A stretch of 44,543 nt of DNA, from contig CAIPLT010000052.1 in assembly GCA_903865935.1 (NCBI GenBank), positions 1 to 44,543 on the forward strand, given 5' to 3'. Every line of letters begins with the position of its first letter. Position 1 is the first letter of the stretch. The notes beneath the pieces were generated by a model. It did not search any database. It saw nothing but the letters and a program-made list of their open reading frames with translations, and was not told the DNA's origin. This DNA is from Caldifarciminota bacterium (GTDB lineage Bacteria; Hydrothermota; Tepidihabitantia; Tepidihabitantales; CAIPLT01). The position numbers and the translations under genes are program-made. Below, one piece after another: positions 8,308-18,288 of this stretch.

Positions 8308-9519
8308 ATGGAAATAAATATTAAGGAAACAAAACCTTGGTTAAAGGAAATTGCCGTAACAATTGAATCCGAAAAAGTAAAAAAGAAAGTTGAAGAGATA
8401 ACTTCGTCTTATGCCCACAATGCACAAGTGCCTGGTTTCAGAAAGGGTAATGTGCCGCGACCAGTTCTGCAAAGAAGATATGGGGCAAGTTTCGAATCAA
8501 TGGCAATGGAAGATTTATTTGACGAAGCATACAAAGATATTATTAAACAACACAATTTTAAGCCGGTTACCCAACCCAAAATTACTGATTATAATCTATC
8601 CGATGATAAAATTCTTAAGTTTGATTTATCATTCGAAATAATTCCTGATTTTGAATTAAAGAACTATGTCGGAATTAAGATTAAAAAGCAGGAACCAGTT
8701 GGTTTTGATGAGGAATTTGAGCGTCGCATCGCATCTTTACAGGAACGCTGTGCAACTTTTACTACTCTCAATCGCAATGCAGAAAATAATGATTTTATTC
8801 TGACCGATTATGAAATTTATGAAAATGACAAACCAGCGGCAAAAAAGCAGACCGGCGTGATGATTCAGATTGGCAGCGACAAAAACCATGAAGAAATTAA
8901 CAAGACTTTAATCGGAGTCAAATCTGGTGATGAAAAAACCGTATCGATAACATTCCCAGCCGAATATCCGGATAAGGATTTTGCTAACCGAACATTAGTT
9001 TATAAGTTTCTGGTCCGCGATGTCAAAGAACGTAAATTGCCTGAAATCGATGACACTCTCGCTTCTGACTTAGGTTTTAAGGATTTAAATGAACTGCGGA
9101 CTCAAATCAACGAGGATATAAAACAGGACCGCGCTCGAATTGTCGATGATGATTTAAGGAATCAAATATATCGTTATCTGATAACCGAGCACAAAATCGA
9201 ACCACCCCAGACCTTTATTGACCTGACCTACCGTGAAATTCTCAACGAAAATAATCTGAAGGATTCGGAAGAAACAAAATCCAAACTTCTGCCCCATGCC
9301 CAGGAACGCGCTCAGTTCGATATTATTATAACCCGCATTGCCGAAAAGGAAAAAATTGAAGCGACCGCCGAAGATATTAACAAAGAACTCGAAAAATTCA
9401 GCGCCGCTGGTATCGATAAAGAGAAAATCGATATGCTGCGCTCCAGTTCGGTTCTAATTTCGCGTATAATTAAAAATAAAACAATGGACTGGTTGTTGGA
9501 TAAAGCAGTAATTTCGTAA
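8308..9519 (+). CDS. tig: trigger factor, ribosome-associated chaperone
   Basis: 403 residues from ATG 8308; the longer open frame from 8227 starts inside the tRNA and is rejected. The N-terminal ribosome-binding domain carries the signature [19 protein letters not shown] (about residues 38-56; GFRKG contacts the ribosome). A PPIase-like middle domain (about 150-240) contains the segment ending [18 protein letters not shown]. The C-terminal part is a helical chaperone arm. The length is slightly short of the usual 430 or so. It binds nascent chains at the exit tunnel. It sits 41 nt after tRNA-Leu and 17 nt before clpP, in the common tig-clpP-clpX order. No good Shine-Dalgarno sequence is visible before the ATG, so the mRNA may be generated by tRNA processing. 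Confidence 0.95.
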   Translation: MEINIKETKPWLKEIAVTIESEKVKKKVEEITSSYAHNAQVPGFRKGNVPRPVLQRRYGASFESMAMEDLFDEAYKDIIKQHNFKPVTQPKITDYNLSDDKILKFDLSFEIIPDFELKNYVGIKIKKQEPVGFDEEFERRIASLQERCATFTTLNRNAENNDFILTDYEIYENDKPAAKKQTGVMIQIGSDKNHEEINKTLIGVKSGDEKTVSITFPAEYPDKDFANRTLVYKFLVRDVKERKLPEIDDTLASDLGFKDLNELRTQINEDIKQDRARIVDDDLRNQIYRYLITEHKIEPPQTFIDLTYREILNENNLKDSEETKSKLLPHAQERAQFDIIITRIAEKEKIEATAEDINKELEKFSAAGIDKEKIDMLRSSSVLISRIIKNKTMDWLLDKAVIS

Positions 9520-9536
9520 ATATTATGGAGGGAAGC

Positions 9537-10121
9537 ATGTATATTCCGATGGTAATTGAACAAACCGGACGCGGTGAACGTGCCTATGATATTTATTCAC
9601 GTTTGCTTAAAGAAAGAATTATCTTTCTTGGTATGCCGATTGATGACAGCGTCGCCAATTTAGTTATTGCCCAGCTCTTATTTCTGGAAGCCGAAGACCC
9701 GGACAAAGATATTTCTGTATACGTCAATACGCCCGGTGGTATCGTATCTTCCGGCTTAGCGATTTATGACACAATCCAATACATCAGACCCAAAGTATCA
9801 ACAATCTGTATTGGCATGGCAGCAAGTCTTGGCGCACTCTTGCTTGCTTCGGGTGAAAAAGGCAAACGATTCGCCCTCCCCCATTCGCGTATTATGATTC
9901 ATCAGCCCGAAGTGAGCGGGCTTTCTGGTCAGGCAACCGATATTGAAATTCACGCTAAAGAGATTTTAACGTTAAAACAAAGACTTTCCGAATTATTAGC
10001 CAAACATACTTCACAGCCAATTGAAAAAATTATAGCTGATACTGACCGCAACTATTTTATGTCGGCTGAAGAAGCGAAGAATTATGGTCTGATTGATGAA
10101 GTTATCGATAAACGAAGATAG
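9537..10121 (+). CDS. clpP: ATP-dependent Clp protease proteolytic subunit
   Basis: 194 residues from ATG 9537, chosen because GGAGGG lies 4 nt upstream; an earlier in-frame ATG at 9525 lies before this site. The catalytic triad is visible: Ser97 in GMAASLGA, His122 in RIMIHQP and an Asp in TDRNYFMS (about 171), matching the usual numbering. N-terminal residues [22 protein letters not shown] are typical of the axial loops. It forms the tetradecameric degradation chamber with ClpX, encoded 15 nt downstream. Family, length and gene order all agree. Confidence 0.97.
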   Translation: MYIPMVIEQTGRGERAYDIYSRLLKERIIFLGMPIDDSVANLVIAQLLFLEAEDPDKDISVYVNTPGGIVSSGLAIYDTIQYIRPKVSTICIGMAASLGALLLASGEKGKRFALPHSRIMIHQPEVSGLSGQATDIEIHAKEILTLKQRLSELLAKHTSQPIEKIIADTDRNYFMSAEEAKNYGLIDEVIDKRR

Positions 10122-10136
10122 TTATTAATAGTCTCA

Positions 10137-11360
10137 ATGAAACCAAGACATTGCTCTTTTTGTAACCGACCAGAAACAAGGGTTCATTCTCTGATATCCG
10201 GACCAAAGGTTCATATATGCGATGATTGTGTCCGGCTTAGTTACCAGCTATTGCAGGATAAAGAAAAGAATCGTTTTATCGCCACGATGCATACTGTTCC
10301 ACCACCACACGAGATTAAATCATTTTTAGATGAATACGTAATCGGTCAGGAAAAAGCAAAGAAAGTATTATCGGTCGCAGTCTATAATCACTACAAGCGG
10401 GTCTTTTCCCGTAAAGCCAAAGTTGATATAGAAAAAAGTAATATTCTGTTAGTCGGACCGACCGGCGTTGGCAAAACCCTGTTAGCGGAAACATTGGCGA
10501 AATTCTTGAATGTACCGTTCTCAATTTCTGATGCTACACCATTAACTGAAGCTGGTTATGTCGGCGAAGATGTTGAAAATATCCTCTTGCGACTAATTCA
10601 GGCTGCCAATGGTGATTTAGAACTTGCATCAATCGGCATTATTTATATTGACGAAATGGATAAAATCGGCAGAAAGAGCGATTCGCCGTCAATAACCCGT
10701 GATGTTTCGGGTGAAGGTGTCCAACAGGCGTTATTGAAAATACTCGAGGGTACAACCGCTAACATTCCACCGCAAGGTGGCAGAAAGCACCCGGAACAGG
10801 AATACATCCAGCTTAATACTAAAAACATTCTATTCATTTGCGGTGGCACGTTTTCTGGATTAGACAAAATCATTGAGAGTCGGATTAAGAAATCGAATGT
10901 CGGGTTCCGAGCAGATATTATCTCAAAAAATAGCATGAACCGTGACGAACTGTTAAAATTAGTCGAGCCTGATGATTTGATTAAATACGGTATGATTCCT
11001 GAAATGGTCGGTCGATTACCAGTAATTGTTTCATTGCAAAGTTTATCCCGTGAAGCTTTGTTAGATATTTTAACTAAACCGCGTAATGCTCTGGTCAAAC
11101 AATACCAGCACTACTTTGACTTGGAAGATGTCAAATTAACCTTTACTGACAGCGCCTTAGAAAAAATTGCAGACCTTGCCTCGTCAAGAAATACCGGCGC
11201 ACGTGGGTTACGTTCAGTAATGGAAAATATATTATTGGACATAATGTTCGATTTACCTTTAAAGAAGAATGTCGTTGAGTGTATTATCACTCCGGAATTA
11301 ATTTCTGGACAGGGTCAGCCAATATTTATCGAAAAAACCCTTAAGCGAAAAAAAGCATAA
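10137..11360 (+). CDS. clpX: ClpX, ATPase and substrate-recognition subunit of ClpXP
   Basis: 407 residues. The N-terminal C4 zinc-binding domain has Cys6, Cys9, Cys28 and Cys31. An AAA+ domain follows with Walker A GPTGVGKT (107-114), Walker [11 protein letters not shown] (about 168-177), the pore-loop region after GYVGED, and sensor-2 motif NTGARGLRS. The IGF-type loop that docks to ClpP appears as SNVGFRAD instead of a clear LGF or IGF, so the ClpP contact may be slightly unusual. It unfolds tagged proteins and feeds them to ClpP, whose gene ends 15 nt upstream. Confidence 0.97.
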   Translation: MKPRHCSFCNRPETRVHSLISGPKVHICDDCVRLSYQLLQDKEKNRFIATMHTVPPPHEIKSFLDEYVIGQEKAKKVLSVAVYNHYKRVFSRKAKVDIEKSNILLVGPTGVGKTLLAETLAKFLNVPFSISDATPLTEAGYVGEDVENILLRLIQAANGDLELASIGIIYIDEMDKIGRKSDSPSITRDVSGEGVQQALLKILEGTTANIPPQGGRKHPEQEYIQLNTKNILFICGGTFSGLDKIIESRIKKSNVGFRADIISKNSMNRDELLKLVEPDDLIKYGMIPEMVGRLPVIVSLQSLSREALLDILTKPRNALVKQYQHYFDLEDVKLTFTDSALEKIADLASSRNTGARGLRSVMENILLDIMFDLPLKKNVVECIITPELISGQGQPIFIEKTLKRKKA

Positions 11361-11367
11361 GCGACTA

Positions 11368-12693
11368 ATGATTCTAAGATTACAAGATTCTAAGATTACA
11401 AGATTATTTTTATATCTATTAATACTTAGTCCTCTAATCAGCAAATTAGCTTATGGACAACAGGAAATCTGGGCAAAAATTACTGCTGGTGCAACCCGTC
11501 AGCGTATCAGTCTTGCGATTCCAAATTTCGCTTTACCAGTAAACTGTCCAAATGATCTGATAACCAAAGCGAGTAACATTAGACAAATAACTATTGATGA
11601 TTTGGAGTTTTCACTCTTTTTTGAAATAACTAAACTTGATTCAACAAAAAACTACAGCATCGCGGATAAAAAAGTCGATTTTGTCAGTTGGTTTAGTACT
11701 GACGCACAGGTCCTTATCGCCGTCGATGTACAGACTAAAAACAAGCCGTTTCTGAATGTTCGCATCTATGACCTGTTCACTAGAAGACTTATCGGCACAA
11801 AAAACTACGACTTGGATAATGAATCACGTTGGCTCGCTCATCGCTTTGCCGATGATATAATCAAATTGTTAACTGGTGAAAATGGCGTTAGCCAATCTAA
11901 AATTGTATTCTCACTGAAAAAAGGTGCGGCTAAAGAATTAGCAGTTATAGATTACGATGGATATAACTTAAACCAGATTACGAACTCGGGTGAGTTAAAA
12001 TTATTCCCGAGCTGGACACCTAATGTTAATAAGATCGCATATTGTAGTTATGCGAAAAGTAACCTGAACATCTATACTTATGATTTAAACCGAAACGCTG
12101 TCGATTTAATCTGCGGTAAAGACGGTCTTAATACAACACCTGAATTTTCACCGGATGGAAAAAATATTGCTGCCAGTCTGACCATTAATGGCAATCCGAA
12201 TATTTATATTCTAAGCGCGGATGGGAAAAAAATCAATCAGATTACTTTTGGTCGGGCAATCGATATTTCGCCATCCTGGTCACCATCCGGACGCGAACTG
12301 GCTTTTGTCTCAGACCGGACCGGGTCACCGCAAATTTATGTAATCAATGTTGACGGAACGAATTTACGCCGCCTTACTTTTGAAGGTTCATATAATACCT
12401 CACCGGCCTGGTCTCCGCGCGGTGATTTAATTGCTTATGTTTCACGCGAATCCGACGGCAAAAATCAAATCTATGTTACTGATTTGACTGGCAGCAACCG
12501 AATGCATTTAACTAATCTAAGAAATAACGAAGAACCAACCTGGTCTTCAGATGGACTGCACCTTGCTTTCAGTTCAAACCGTAGCGGTACTTATGAAATC
12601 TATTTAATGCACTGGAATGGTACTGGTCAGCGACAAATAACCCATACTGATGGCACATTTTCACCGAGCTGGTCACCAAGATTAGCGCAATAA
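11368..12693 (+). CDS. tolB: TolB-like periplasmic beta-propeller protein
   Basis: 441 residues. A hydrophobic N terminus (LFLYLLILSPLISKLAYG, about 13-30) acts as signal peptide. A TolB N-terminal domain (about 35-170) contains SLAIPNFALP. Six WD40-like/PD40 blades follow, each with the pattern PSWSPxGxxxAFVSxRxGxxQIYxxxxDG (for example near residues 305-335). TolB links inner and outer membrane with Pal and TolA, neither of which is in this window. The first ten or so codons are formed by an AAGATTNN repeat (see 11371-11402), so the n-region is repeat-derived and no alternative start codon is visible. It begins 7 nt after clpX and no Shine-Dalgarno sequence is evident. Confidence 0.88.
   Translation: MILRLQDSKITRLFLYLLILSPLISKLAYGQQEIWAKITAGATRQRISLAIPNFALPVNCPNDLITKASNIRQITIDDLEFSLFFEITKLDSTKNYSIADKKVDFVSWFSTDAQVLIAVDVQTKNKPFLNVRIYDLFTRRLIGTKNYDLDNESRWLAHRFADDIIKLLTGENGVSQSKIVFSLKKGAAKELAVIDYDGYNLNQITNSGELKLFPSWTPNVNKIAYCSYAKSNLNIYTYDLNRNAVDLICGKDGLNTTPEFSPDGKNIAASLTINGNPNIYILSADGKKINQITFGRAIDISPSWSPSGRELAFVSDRTGSPQIYVINVDGTNLRRLTFEGSYNTSPAWSPRGDLIAYVSRESDGKNQIYVTDLTGSNRMHLTNLRNNEEPTWSSDGLHLAFSSNRSGTYEIYLMHWNGTGQRQITHTDGTFSPSWSPRLAQ
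11371..11402. repeat. 16-bp perfect tandem duplication (8-bp AAGATTNN family) inside the tolB start
   Basis: ATTCTAAGATTACAAG occurs at 11371-11386 and again at 11387-11402. It can also be read as an 8-bp AAGATTNN period. A diverged copy of the same 8-bp family lies at 20999-21030. Confidence 0.85.
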
Positions 12694-12704
12694 TTTTCAA
12701 ACGT

Positions 12705-13229
12705 ATGAAGATACTTATCACCGGCAAACCGCGTTCAGGTAAAACAACTTTAATCAAAAATATTTTGGCATCAATACCTAAATTATCCTATGGCGGATTT
12801 TTTACCGAAGAAATAAAAGAAAATAATTTAAGAATCGGTTTTAAAATTAAAACAACATTTGGCGATGAAGCGATAATGTCCTCTCAGGACTTTAAAAGTA
12901 AGTTTCGTATCGCAAAATATGGCGTTAATGTAGCTGCGATTGATACAGTCGGAATATCCAGCCTACAGCGAGCCGCAAAAGAAAATGATATAATCGTTAT
13001 TGATGAAATAGGCAAAATGGAGATGTGCAGTAAGCGATTTGTTGGAGCAGTCCGCGAACTTTTCTCAAAAACAGATAAAACTATCATCGCGACTATTCCG
13101 ATATCGACTTCAATCCCCTTAATCAACGAACTCAAAACGCAAAAAGATGTTAAAATATTTGACGCAAGAATTGATTCAATTGATAATATTAAGAAAGCAT
13201 GCCTGGAATTATTGAAAAGTCAAAAATGA
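12705..13229 (+). CDS. THEP1-family nucleoside triphosphatase
   Basis: 174 residues, the usual size for the family. Walker A is GKPRSGKT at residues 7-14, and FFTEEI follows in the position of the conserved GGFxTxEIR segment. Walker B is IIVIDEIGKMEM (about 96-107), diagnostic of THEP1/NTPase_1 proteins. These are small cytoplasmic NTPases that hydrolyse several (d)NTPs slowly; the biological role is unsettled. The gene starts 11 nt after tolB and its TGA overlaps the ATG of the following MEMO-AMMECR1 gene (ATGA). The arrangement suggests coupled expression with a cofactor- or modification-related module. Confidence 0.9.
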   Translation: MKILITGKPRSGKTTLIKNILASIPKLSYGGFFTEEIKENNLRIGFKIKTTFGDEAIMSSQDFKSKFRIAKYGVNVAAIDTVGISSLQRAAKENDIIVIDEIGKMEMCSKRFVGAVRELFSKTDKTIIATIPISTSIPLINELKTQKDVKIFDARIDSIDNIKKACLELLKSQK

Positions 13230-14719
13230 TAAAAGATAAGTTTTTATTAATCGGTTTATTAATATTACTTTTTTGGGGGTGTATTTTCCCCTTGGAGGCA
13301 ATTATGATTAGAGAACCAGCAGTAGCAGGACAATTTTATCCGGGGGATAAAAAAACATTATCAAGTACTATTGATAGTTTTTTTGCAGAGATTCCAGCGC
13401 AAATATTACCCGGCAAAATCATTGGCATAGCAGTTCCTCATGCTGGTTATCCATTTTCTGGACCGACTGCGACTTATGCTTACAAATCAGTAGCTAAAGA
13501 AAATATACAAACCATCATAATGATTGGACCGACTCATCACGCTTATTTTGAAGGAATTGCGGTTTATGGTGAAGGTTCATGGAAAACACCATTGGGTGAT
13601 GTACCAGTTGACGAAACATTAGCTCAGTCTATCATCAAACAGAATCCGATAATCCATAACTTACCAGAAGCTCACAGCGAAGAACACTCTTTGGAAGTTC
13701 AGGTGCCGTTTTTACAAAAGATATTCAAAAACTTTAAGATCGTTCCGATTATGTTATTTGAACCAACCTATGAAGAATGTCAAATGCTCGCGCAAGCAAT
13801 TGTCATCAATGTTAAGAATAAAAAGGTACTACTGTTAGCATCGTCTGACCTTTACCACGGCAACTCATACGATTCGTGTAATATGACCGATAAGATAACG
13901 CTTAGCTATATCGAAAAATTCGACCCAAAAGGTTTGTATCAGGCATTAAAACAGGATAAAGCACAGGCGTGCGGCGGCTTTCCAATCGTTACAGTAATGC
14001 TTGCTGCTAAATTATTGGGTGCCGATAAAGGAAAAGTATTACATCATACTAACTCAAATGATGTAATCAATGAGCGCGGCGGGTATTGCGTTGGTTATAG
14101 TGCATCAGTATTTTATCAGACTGACACTAATACTGAAACTGGTGCAAAATCAAATGATAAGGATATAATCAATTTAACGATGCAAGAGAAAAACGAGTTG
14201 CTAAGAATCTCAAGAACAACGATTGAGAATCATGTTGCTGGTAAAAAAATCCCAGCGTTTATACCATTAACTGAAAAACTGAATGAAGAATACGGTGTGT
14301 TTGTAACACTAAAGAAAAAAGGTGAATTAAGAGGTTGCATCGGCTACATTCAGGGTATCGAACCTCTGTACAAAGCGGTTTCAGATATGGCGGTTGCTGC
14401 ATCAACCGAAGACCCGAGATTTACACCGGTGACGACAAGTGAACTAAAGAATATTACGATTGAAATAACCGTAATGACACCTTTAAGAAAAATTAGTGAC
14501 ATTAATGAAATTAAAGTTGGTAAACACGGTCTCGTTATAAAGAATGGTTACAATCAAGGATTACTTTTGCCACAAGTTGCGACCGAAGAAGGATGGAACC
14601 GGCAGACATTTTTAGAAAAAACTTGTTGGAAAGCTGGCTTACCTGACGATGCATGGAAGGAAAAAAATACCGAAATCTATATATTTTCTGGCACAGTATT
14701 TGGTGAACAACATGAATAA
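13226..14719 (+). CDS. MEMO-AMMECR1 fusion (AmmeMemoRadiSam system proteins B and A), possibly membrane-anchored
   Basis: 497 residues from ATG 13226, which overlaps the THEP1 stop as ATGA. The first 27 residues (MIKDKFLLIGLLILLFWGC, then IFPLEA) look like an export signal, perhaps a lipobox around FWGC. An internal ATG at 13304 has a strong GGAGG 5 nt upstream and would give a cytoplasmic form starting MIREPAVAGQFYP. Both starts may be used. The MEMO domain (about 27-290) has PHAGYPFSGP, GPTHHAY and SSDLYHG, with His residues that line its metal/redox site. The AMMECR1 domain (about 320-497) contains LRGCIGYIQG. In the AmmeMemoRadiSam system a radical SAM enzyme is the third partner; none is seen in this window. 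The function of the system is unknown. Confidence 0.9.
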   Translation: MIKDKFLLIGLLILLFWGCIFPLEAIMIREPAVAGQFYPGDKKTLSSTIDSFFAEIPAQILPGKIIGIAVPHAGYPFSGPTATYAYKSVAKENIQTIIMIGPTHHAYFEGIAVYGEGSWKTPLGDVPVDETLAQSIIKQNPIIHNLPEAHSEEHSLEVQVPFLQKIFKNFKIVPIMLFEPTYEECQMLAQAIVINVKNKKVLLLASSDLYHGNSYDSCNMTDKITLSYIEKFDPKGLYQALKQDKAQACGGFPIVTVMLAAKLLGADKGKVLHHTNSNDVINERGGYCVGYSASVFYQTDTNTETGAKSNDKDIINLTMQEKNELLRISRTTIENHVAGKKIPAFIPLTEKLNEEYGVFVTLKKKGELRGCIGYIQGIEPLYKAVSDMAVAASTEDPRFTPVTTSELKNITIEITVMTPLRKISDINEIKVGKHGLVIKNGYNQGLLLPQVATEEGWNRQTFLEKTCWKAGLPDDAWKEKNTEIYIFSGTVFGEQHE

Positions 14720-15758
14720 AGACAAATTACCCGAACTTGGAAAAATACATCCCGAATTTTTTGACCGCGTAATATTTCCCCGTCTTGGAGTTTCGGATAA
14801 AAATGTTATTATTGAACCAAGACATGGCATAGATTATGGCGTATTTAAAATAAGTAATAAATATTTAGCTATATCAACCGACCCATTTTTTATTGTCCCT
14901 TCTTTCGGATTCGCAAAAGCAGCCTGGTTTGGTTTTCACATTATTTTTTGTGATGTTGCAGTTTCTGGACTGACTCCGAAATACTTAGCAATCGACCTAA
15001 ATTTACCTCCGGAGATAAAAGAATCAGAACTTAAAGAATTATGGGAAACTGTGCATACAGAAGCTAAAAAGTACGGTATAAATATCATAACCGGACATAC
15101 CGCAAGATACACTGGCTGTAATTATCCGATGGTCGGCGGAGCAACTGCGATTGCTATTGGAAATAAAAAAGACCTCCGTGGTCCACATAAAGTTAAAACA
15201 GGTGATAAAATTGTAATTACCAAAGGACCTGCCATAGAAACTACTGGTCTGCTTTCGGTTCTATTTCCGGAAAAATTTATCGAAGCCGGCGGAAAAAAGT
15301 TTCAGAAACAGGCATCTGACATATTCTATCAAATGTCAGTTTTAGATGATTGTATGATCGCACGGCAGTTTACCGGAGTAAAAGTGATGCATGATGCCAC
15401 TGAATGCGGTGTCTGGGGTGGTCTCTTTGAAATGGCAAGAGCTGGTAATTATGGTCTTGCGATTGAACAGGAATTAATTCCTATCCAGCCAGTAATTCAA
15501 AAAACTGCTGAACTATTTAAGTTTGACCCGTTTTGTGCGATTAGTGAAGGAACACTTATAACAATTGTTGATAAAAAGGAATCTGGTAAATTAGTGGATA
15601 CTTTTAAAAAGAAAAAGATATTAAGTGCTATAATCGGAGAAGTTATGTCAGCTAGTAAAGGTAAGAAAATAATAAATAAAGGAAGAGAAAGAACCCTAAG
15701 TCATCCTAAAGTCGACCCATATTGGAAACTTGCAGCAGAGTTTTCTCAGAAACCTTGA
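14712..15758 (+). CDS. AIR-synthase-fold protein (HypE/ThiL/SelD relative)
   Basis: 348 residues from ATG 14712, which overlaps the end of the MEMO-AMMECR1 gene by 8 nt. The AIR synthase N-terminal half has STDPFFIVP, FCDVAVSGLTPKYL and GHTARY; the C-terminal half has GDKIVITKG and a VMHDATECGVWGGLFEMA segment, the usual ATP- and metal-binding parts of the family. The length matches HypE, but the protein ends PYWKLAAEFSQKP and lacks the PRIC C-terminal cysteine tail that HypE needs to make the cyanide ligand. It is therefore better called an AIR-synthase-related protein. Coupling to MEMO-AMMECR1 suggests participation in the same uncharacterised pathway. A longer frame from 14649 is rejected because it overlaps further without a better ribosome site. 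Confidence 0.85.
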   Translation: MNKDKLPELGKIHPEFFDRVIFPRLGVSDKNVIIEPRHGIDYGVFKISNKYLAISTDPFFIVPSFGFAKAAWFGFHIIFCDVAVSGLTPKYLAIDLNLPPEIKESELKELWETVHTEAKKYGINIITGHTARYTGCNYPMVGGATAIAIGNKKDLRGPHKVKTGDKIVITKGPAIETTGLLSVLFPEKFIEAGGKKFQKQASDIFYQMSVLDDCMIARQFTGVKVMHDATECGVWGGLFEMARAGNYGLAIEQELIPIQPVIQKTAELFKFDPFCAISEGTLITIVDKKESGKLVDTFKKKKILSAIIGEVMSASKGKKIINKGRERTLSHPKVDPYWKLAAEFSQKP

Positions 15759-15804
15759 ATCGTTTTACTGAAGATTATTGTATTTTCGCCTACCAGCGAA
15801 AAAA

Positions 15805-18195
15805 TTATTCTATCTTAATTATTTTCTTGACTATTCTCAGATTTTCTCCATTGATTTGATAAAAATACACTCCTTGGCTAACCGTTTTTCCTTTATCATC
15901 GCAACCGTTCCATGCTGCCCGATAAATACCTGGCTTTTCCGTTTCTGATATTAATGTACGCACCAAAATTCCTGAAGAATTATAGATATGCAAATTGACA
16001 TTAGATTCTTTAGGCAGGGTATATTGAATTATTGTTTGGTTTTTGAACGGATTCGGAGTATTACTTACTCTAGTGACTGATGTTAAATTTTGTTCGGATG
16101 GATTTTCTGTTATCATCAGCGGTGTGGCAAATAATATTGCTCTTTCGTTGGAAACCAAATTACCGGGTAATGAACCATTAAACAAATATTGTAGACCTGA
16201 AGTTCCGGATGAGTTTTCAATTCCTATGGTGGCACTTCTCCCCCAGTTATAAGATGTATCACCAACCGCGCAATCTTTATATTGAATACCAATCATTCCG
16301 TTTTCTGACAATACTATTTGAAATGTAATTGTATTTAATGGCTGTAAAACACCCGGCACAATCGCACCGTTGATGCGTGCGTCCTTCCATGTAATTACGC
16401 AGACACGATATGGTGAAGTTCCCATAAATTCATATAGGATATTAGCACTGTCTGCCATAACTAAATTCAAATCATCCCAGAAACCATATATCGCGCGGTT
16501 TGGTGCTGATGTATTGGGAATTGACGTATTAACTGGAGCATTGGTCCCAGGGTCGGTACCAAAACTTAACCAGCCGTTAGTGCAAACCCAGACCGAGTTG
16601 TAAGCCGTGCCATAAAAAGTGAAGCTGAACGGAAGCGTCAGAGAAAATCTCGCATCATCACCATTGCCTAATACTGTTCCACTATTCGAAATATCAACCC
16701 AGTAATATGGTGGACCGGAAGTTGTGTCCGAATCAATCCAAAAATATCCACCGAGATCAGGTCCGCCGGTAAATCTGCCTGTAACACCAGATGATAAACT
16801 ACAGGACATCGCAGCCGACGATACGGGAATATTCTTCACATAACAACCGCTGGTCATCGGCGATGCAGTCGGATAATTGGTCAGAGAATTGGGATTGGTC
16901 GTAGCCGTATCATAACTTGTATTGTTTGATGTTCCTGGATACGGGTCGCCCGCATCACCTCGGTTACTACCGTTGAATAAATGGTTATAACCGTCTGCCT
17001 GCTCTAATGCCACGCCGTATTTCCAGCCGGTTCCGCCCGCATTGACATTATCGGCTGCCCGCCGCACATCAATAACTGAATCGTCAATATGATAAATCAA
17101 AAGTCCGGAATTATACATTAAGGAATCAAATAAAGTCTTTTGCCGGTTCTCAACTAAAAAATATTCCTTGAATGTCCGGTTTCTTGAAATCAACCAATAG
17201 GCTTTGGCATTATTTTCCACTTTTGGAATTGAATATAAATTTCTTGAACGGACTGCGGTCGGATTTAACCAGCCCAGCTCCATCTTGCACCAGGCATCCA
17301 TATGCGCTGGTTTCCAGGGCGAATTGCCGTTCGCTCCCCATGAACCCGCACCCATCACCGACCAATTTCCCAGTCCCTCGCCGCCGCCGTCCGTATCATA
17401 TAAATCAGGAACACCCAAAGCATGTCCCCATTCATGAACGAATACTCCGATGCAAACCATTGTGCCATTATTGGTCGTGTTGCTACGTTCCGGATCACAC
17501 ACATATGCATCAATCATAATGTTATGACCAGGATGATTCGGGTCTGGGTCATTAGTCGTATCGACTCCGATGCCGGCTAGGGAAAAATTCCAGGAATGTG
17601 ACCAGATATCTGAACCATTTCCGCTCTCTTCGCGGCCAAATCCGGAATGGACCACCGTAAAACAATCAACATATCCGTCACCGTCATTATCATATTGTGC
17701 GTAATTGATAAATGAATCGGCTTTTTGCGCAATCTCTTTTACCAATCGGGCGGCTCGGGCAAATCCGTGTGAATAGCCATAATAAGCTCGATTGCTGTCT
17801 GCGGTCAGCCATCCGTAACAGGTTCCTGTTACATTCAATTGACCGTATGATATTTCCTGATAAAATTTTCTTGCTGAACCAGATGGCCAGGTATCGGAAA
17901 AAACCATCGCCTGAAAATTGTCTATCGCGTATTGATTATTATAATCAGGGTATTTAGCAAAAACTATCGGAAATCCCTTTACCCCGGACACAAGGAGTCG
18001 CACATCACCTGGTTTATTTATTATTCCCTTTTTACCAACATCGCGCATCGGATTGTCAAATCGGTTAACACCCAGCGCATTCATCTCATCATAATCGGAT
18101 TGCGGAAACACCAAACCTTGTTTTGGTGGCATTGCTTGAACATAGTTTATAAATACTAAAAATAAGACCAACAGCACAATATATTTTTTATTCAT
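15805..18195 (-). CDS. secreted M6-family metallopeptidase with C-terminal sorting domain
   Basis: 796 residues from ATG 18195, which has GGAGG at good spacing; the ATG at 18216 lies before that site. The signal peptide covers about 1-21. The M6/immune-inhibitor-A peptidase domain has zinc motif HEWGHALGVPD with His254, Glu255 and His258, and a Met-turn-like NWSVMGAGSW. A beta-rich region follows (about 480-690). The C-terminal FlgD/Por-type domain starts at PNPFKNQTIIQYTLP and ends VKKIIKIE, a pattern used for sorting to the surface or medium in FCB-type bacteria. It should be an extracellular protease. It is monocistronic, converges with the AIR-synthase-family gene, and has its own consensus promoter. 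Confidence 0.93.
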   Translation of the reverse strand: MNKKYIVLLVLFLVFINYVQAMPPKQGLVFPQSDYDEMNALGVNRFDNPMRDVGKKGIINKPGDVRLLVSGVKGFPIVFAKYPDYNNQYAIDNFQAMVFSDTWPSGSARKFYQEISYGQLNVTGTCYGWLTADSNRAYYGYSHGFARAARLVKEIAQKADSFINYAQYDNDGDGYVDCFTVVHSGFGREESGNGSDIWSHSWNFSLAGIGVDTTNDPDPNHPGHNIMIDAYVCDPERSNTTNNGTMVCIGVFVHEWGHALGVPDLYDTDGGGEGLGNWSVMGAGSWGANGNSPWKPAHMDAWCKMELGWLNPTAVRSRNLYSIPKVENNAKAYWLISRNRTFKEYFLVENRQKTLFDSLMYNSGLLIYHIDDSVIDVRRAADNVNAGGTGWKYGVALEQADGYNHLFNGSNRGDAGDPYPGTSNNTSYDTATTNPNSLTNYPTASPMTSGCYVKNIPVSSAAMSCSLSSGVTGRFTGGPDLGGYFWIDSDTTSGPPYYWVDISNSGTVLGNGDDARFSLTLPFSFTFYGTAYNSVWVCTNGWLSFGTDPGTNAPVNTSIPNTSAPNRAIYGFWDDLNLVMADSANILYEFMGTSPYRVCVITWKDARINGAIVPGVLQPLNTITFQIVLSENGMIGIQYKDCAVGDTSYNWGRSATIGIENSSGTSGLQYLFNGSLPGNLVSNERAILFATPLMITENPSEQNLTSVTRVSNTPNPFKNQTIIQYTLPKESNVNLHIYNSSGILVRTLISETEKPGIYRAAWNGCDDKGKTVSQGVYFYQINGENLRIVKKIIKIE

Positions 18196-18222
18196 TAATC
18201 CTCCAATTATAAACATACAATT

Positions 18223-18251
18223 AGATTAATTAATATTGGTCAGAGTGTCAA
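18223..18251 (-). promoter_or_regulatory. promoter of the M6 peptidase gene
   Basis: Minus strand: TTGACA (18246-18251), 17-bp spacer, TAATCT (18223-18228). The leader of about 20 nt contains the GGAGG site before ATG 18195. Confidence 0.8.
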
Positions 18252-18288
18252 GAAATTACTTTTATCTATGAATGTTAAATTATTTAAA

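Noticed and set aside
15783-15802. Hairpin TTTTCGC-CTACCA-GCGAAAA between convergent genes
   Set aside because: No T tract follows on either strand, so an intrinsic terminator is not supported.
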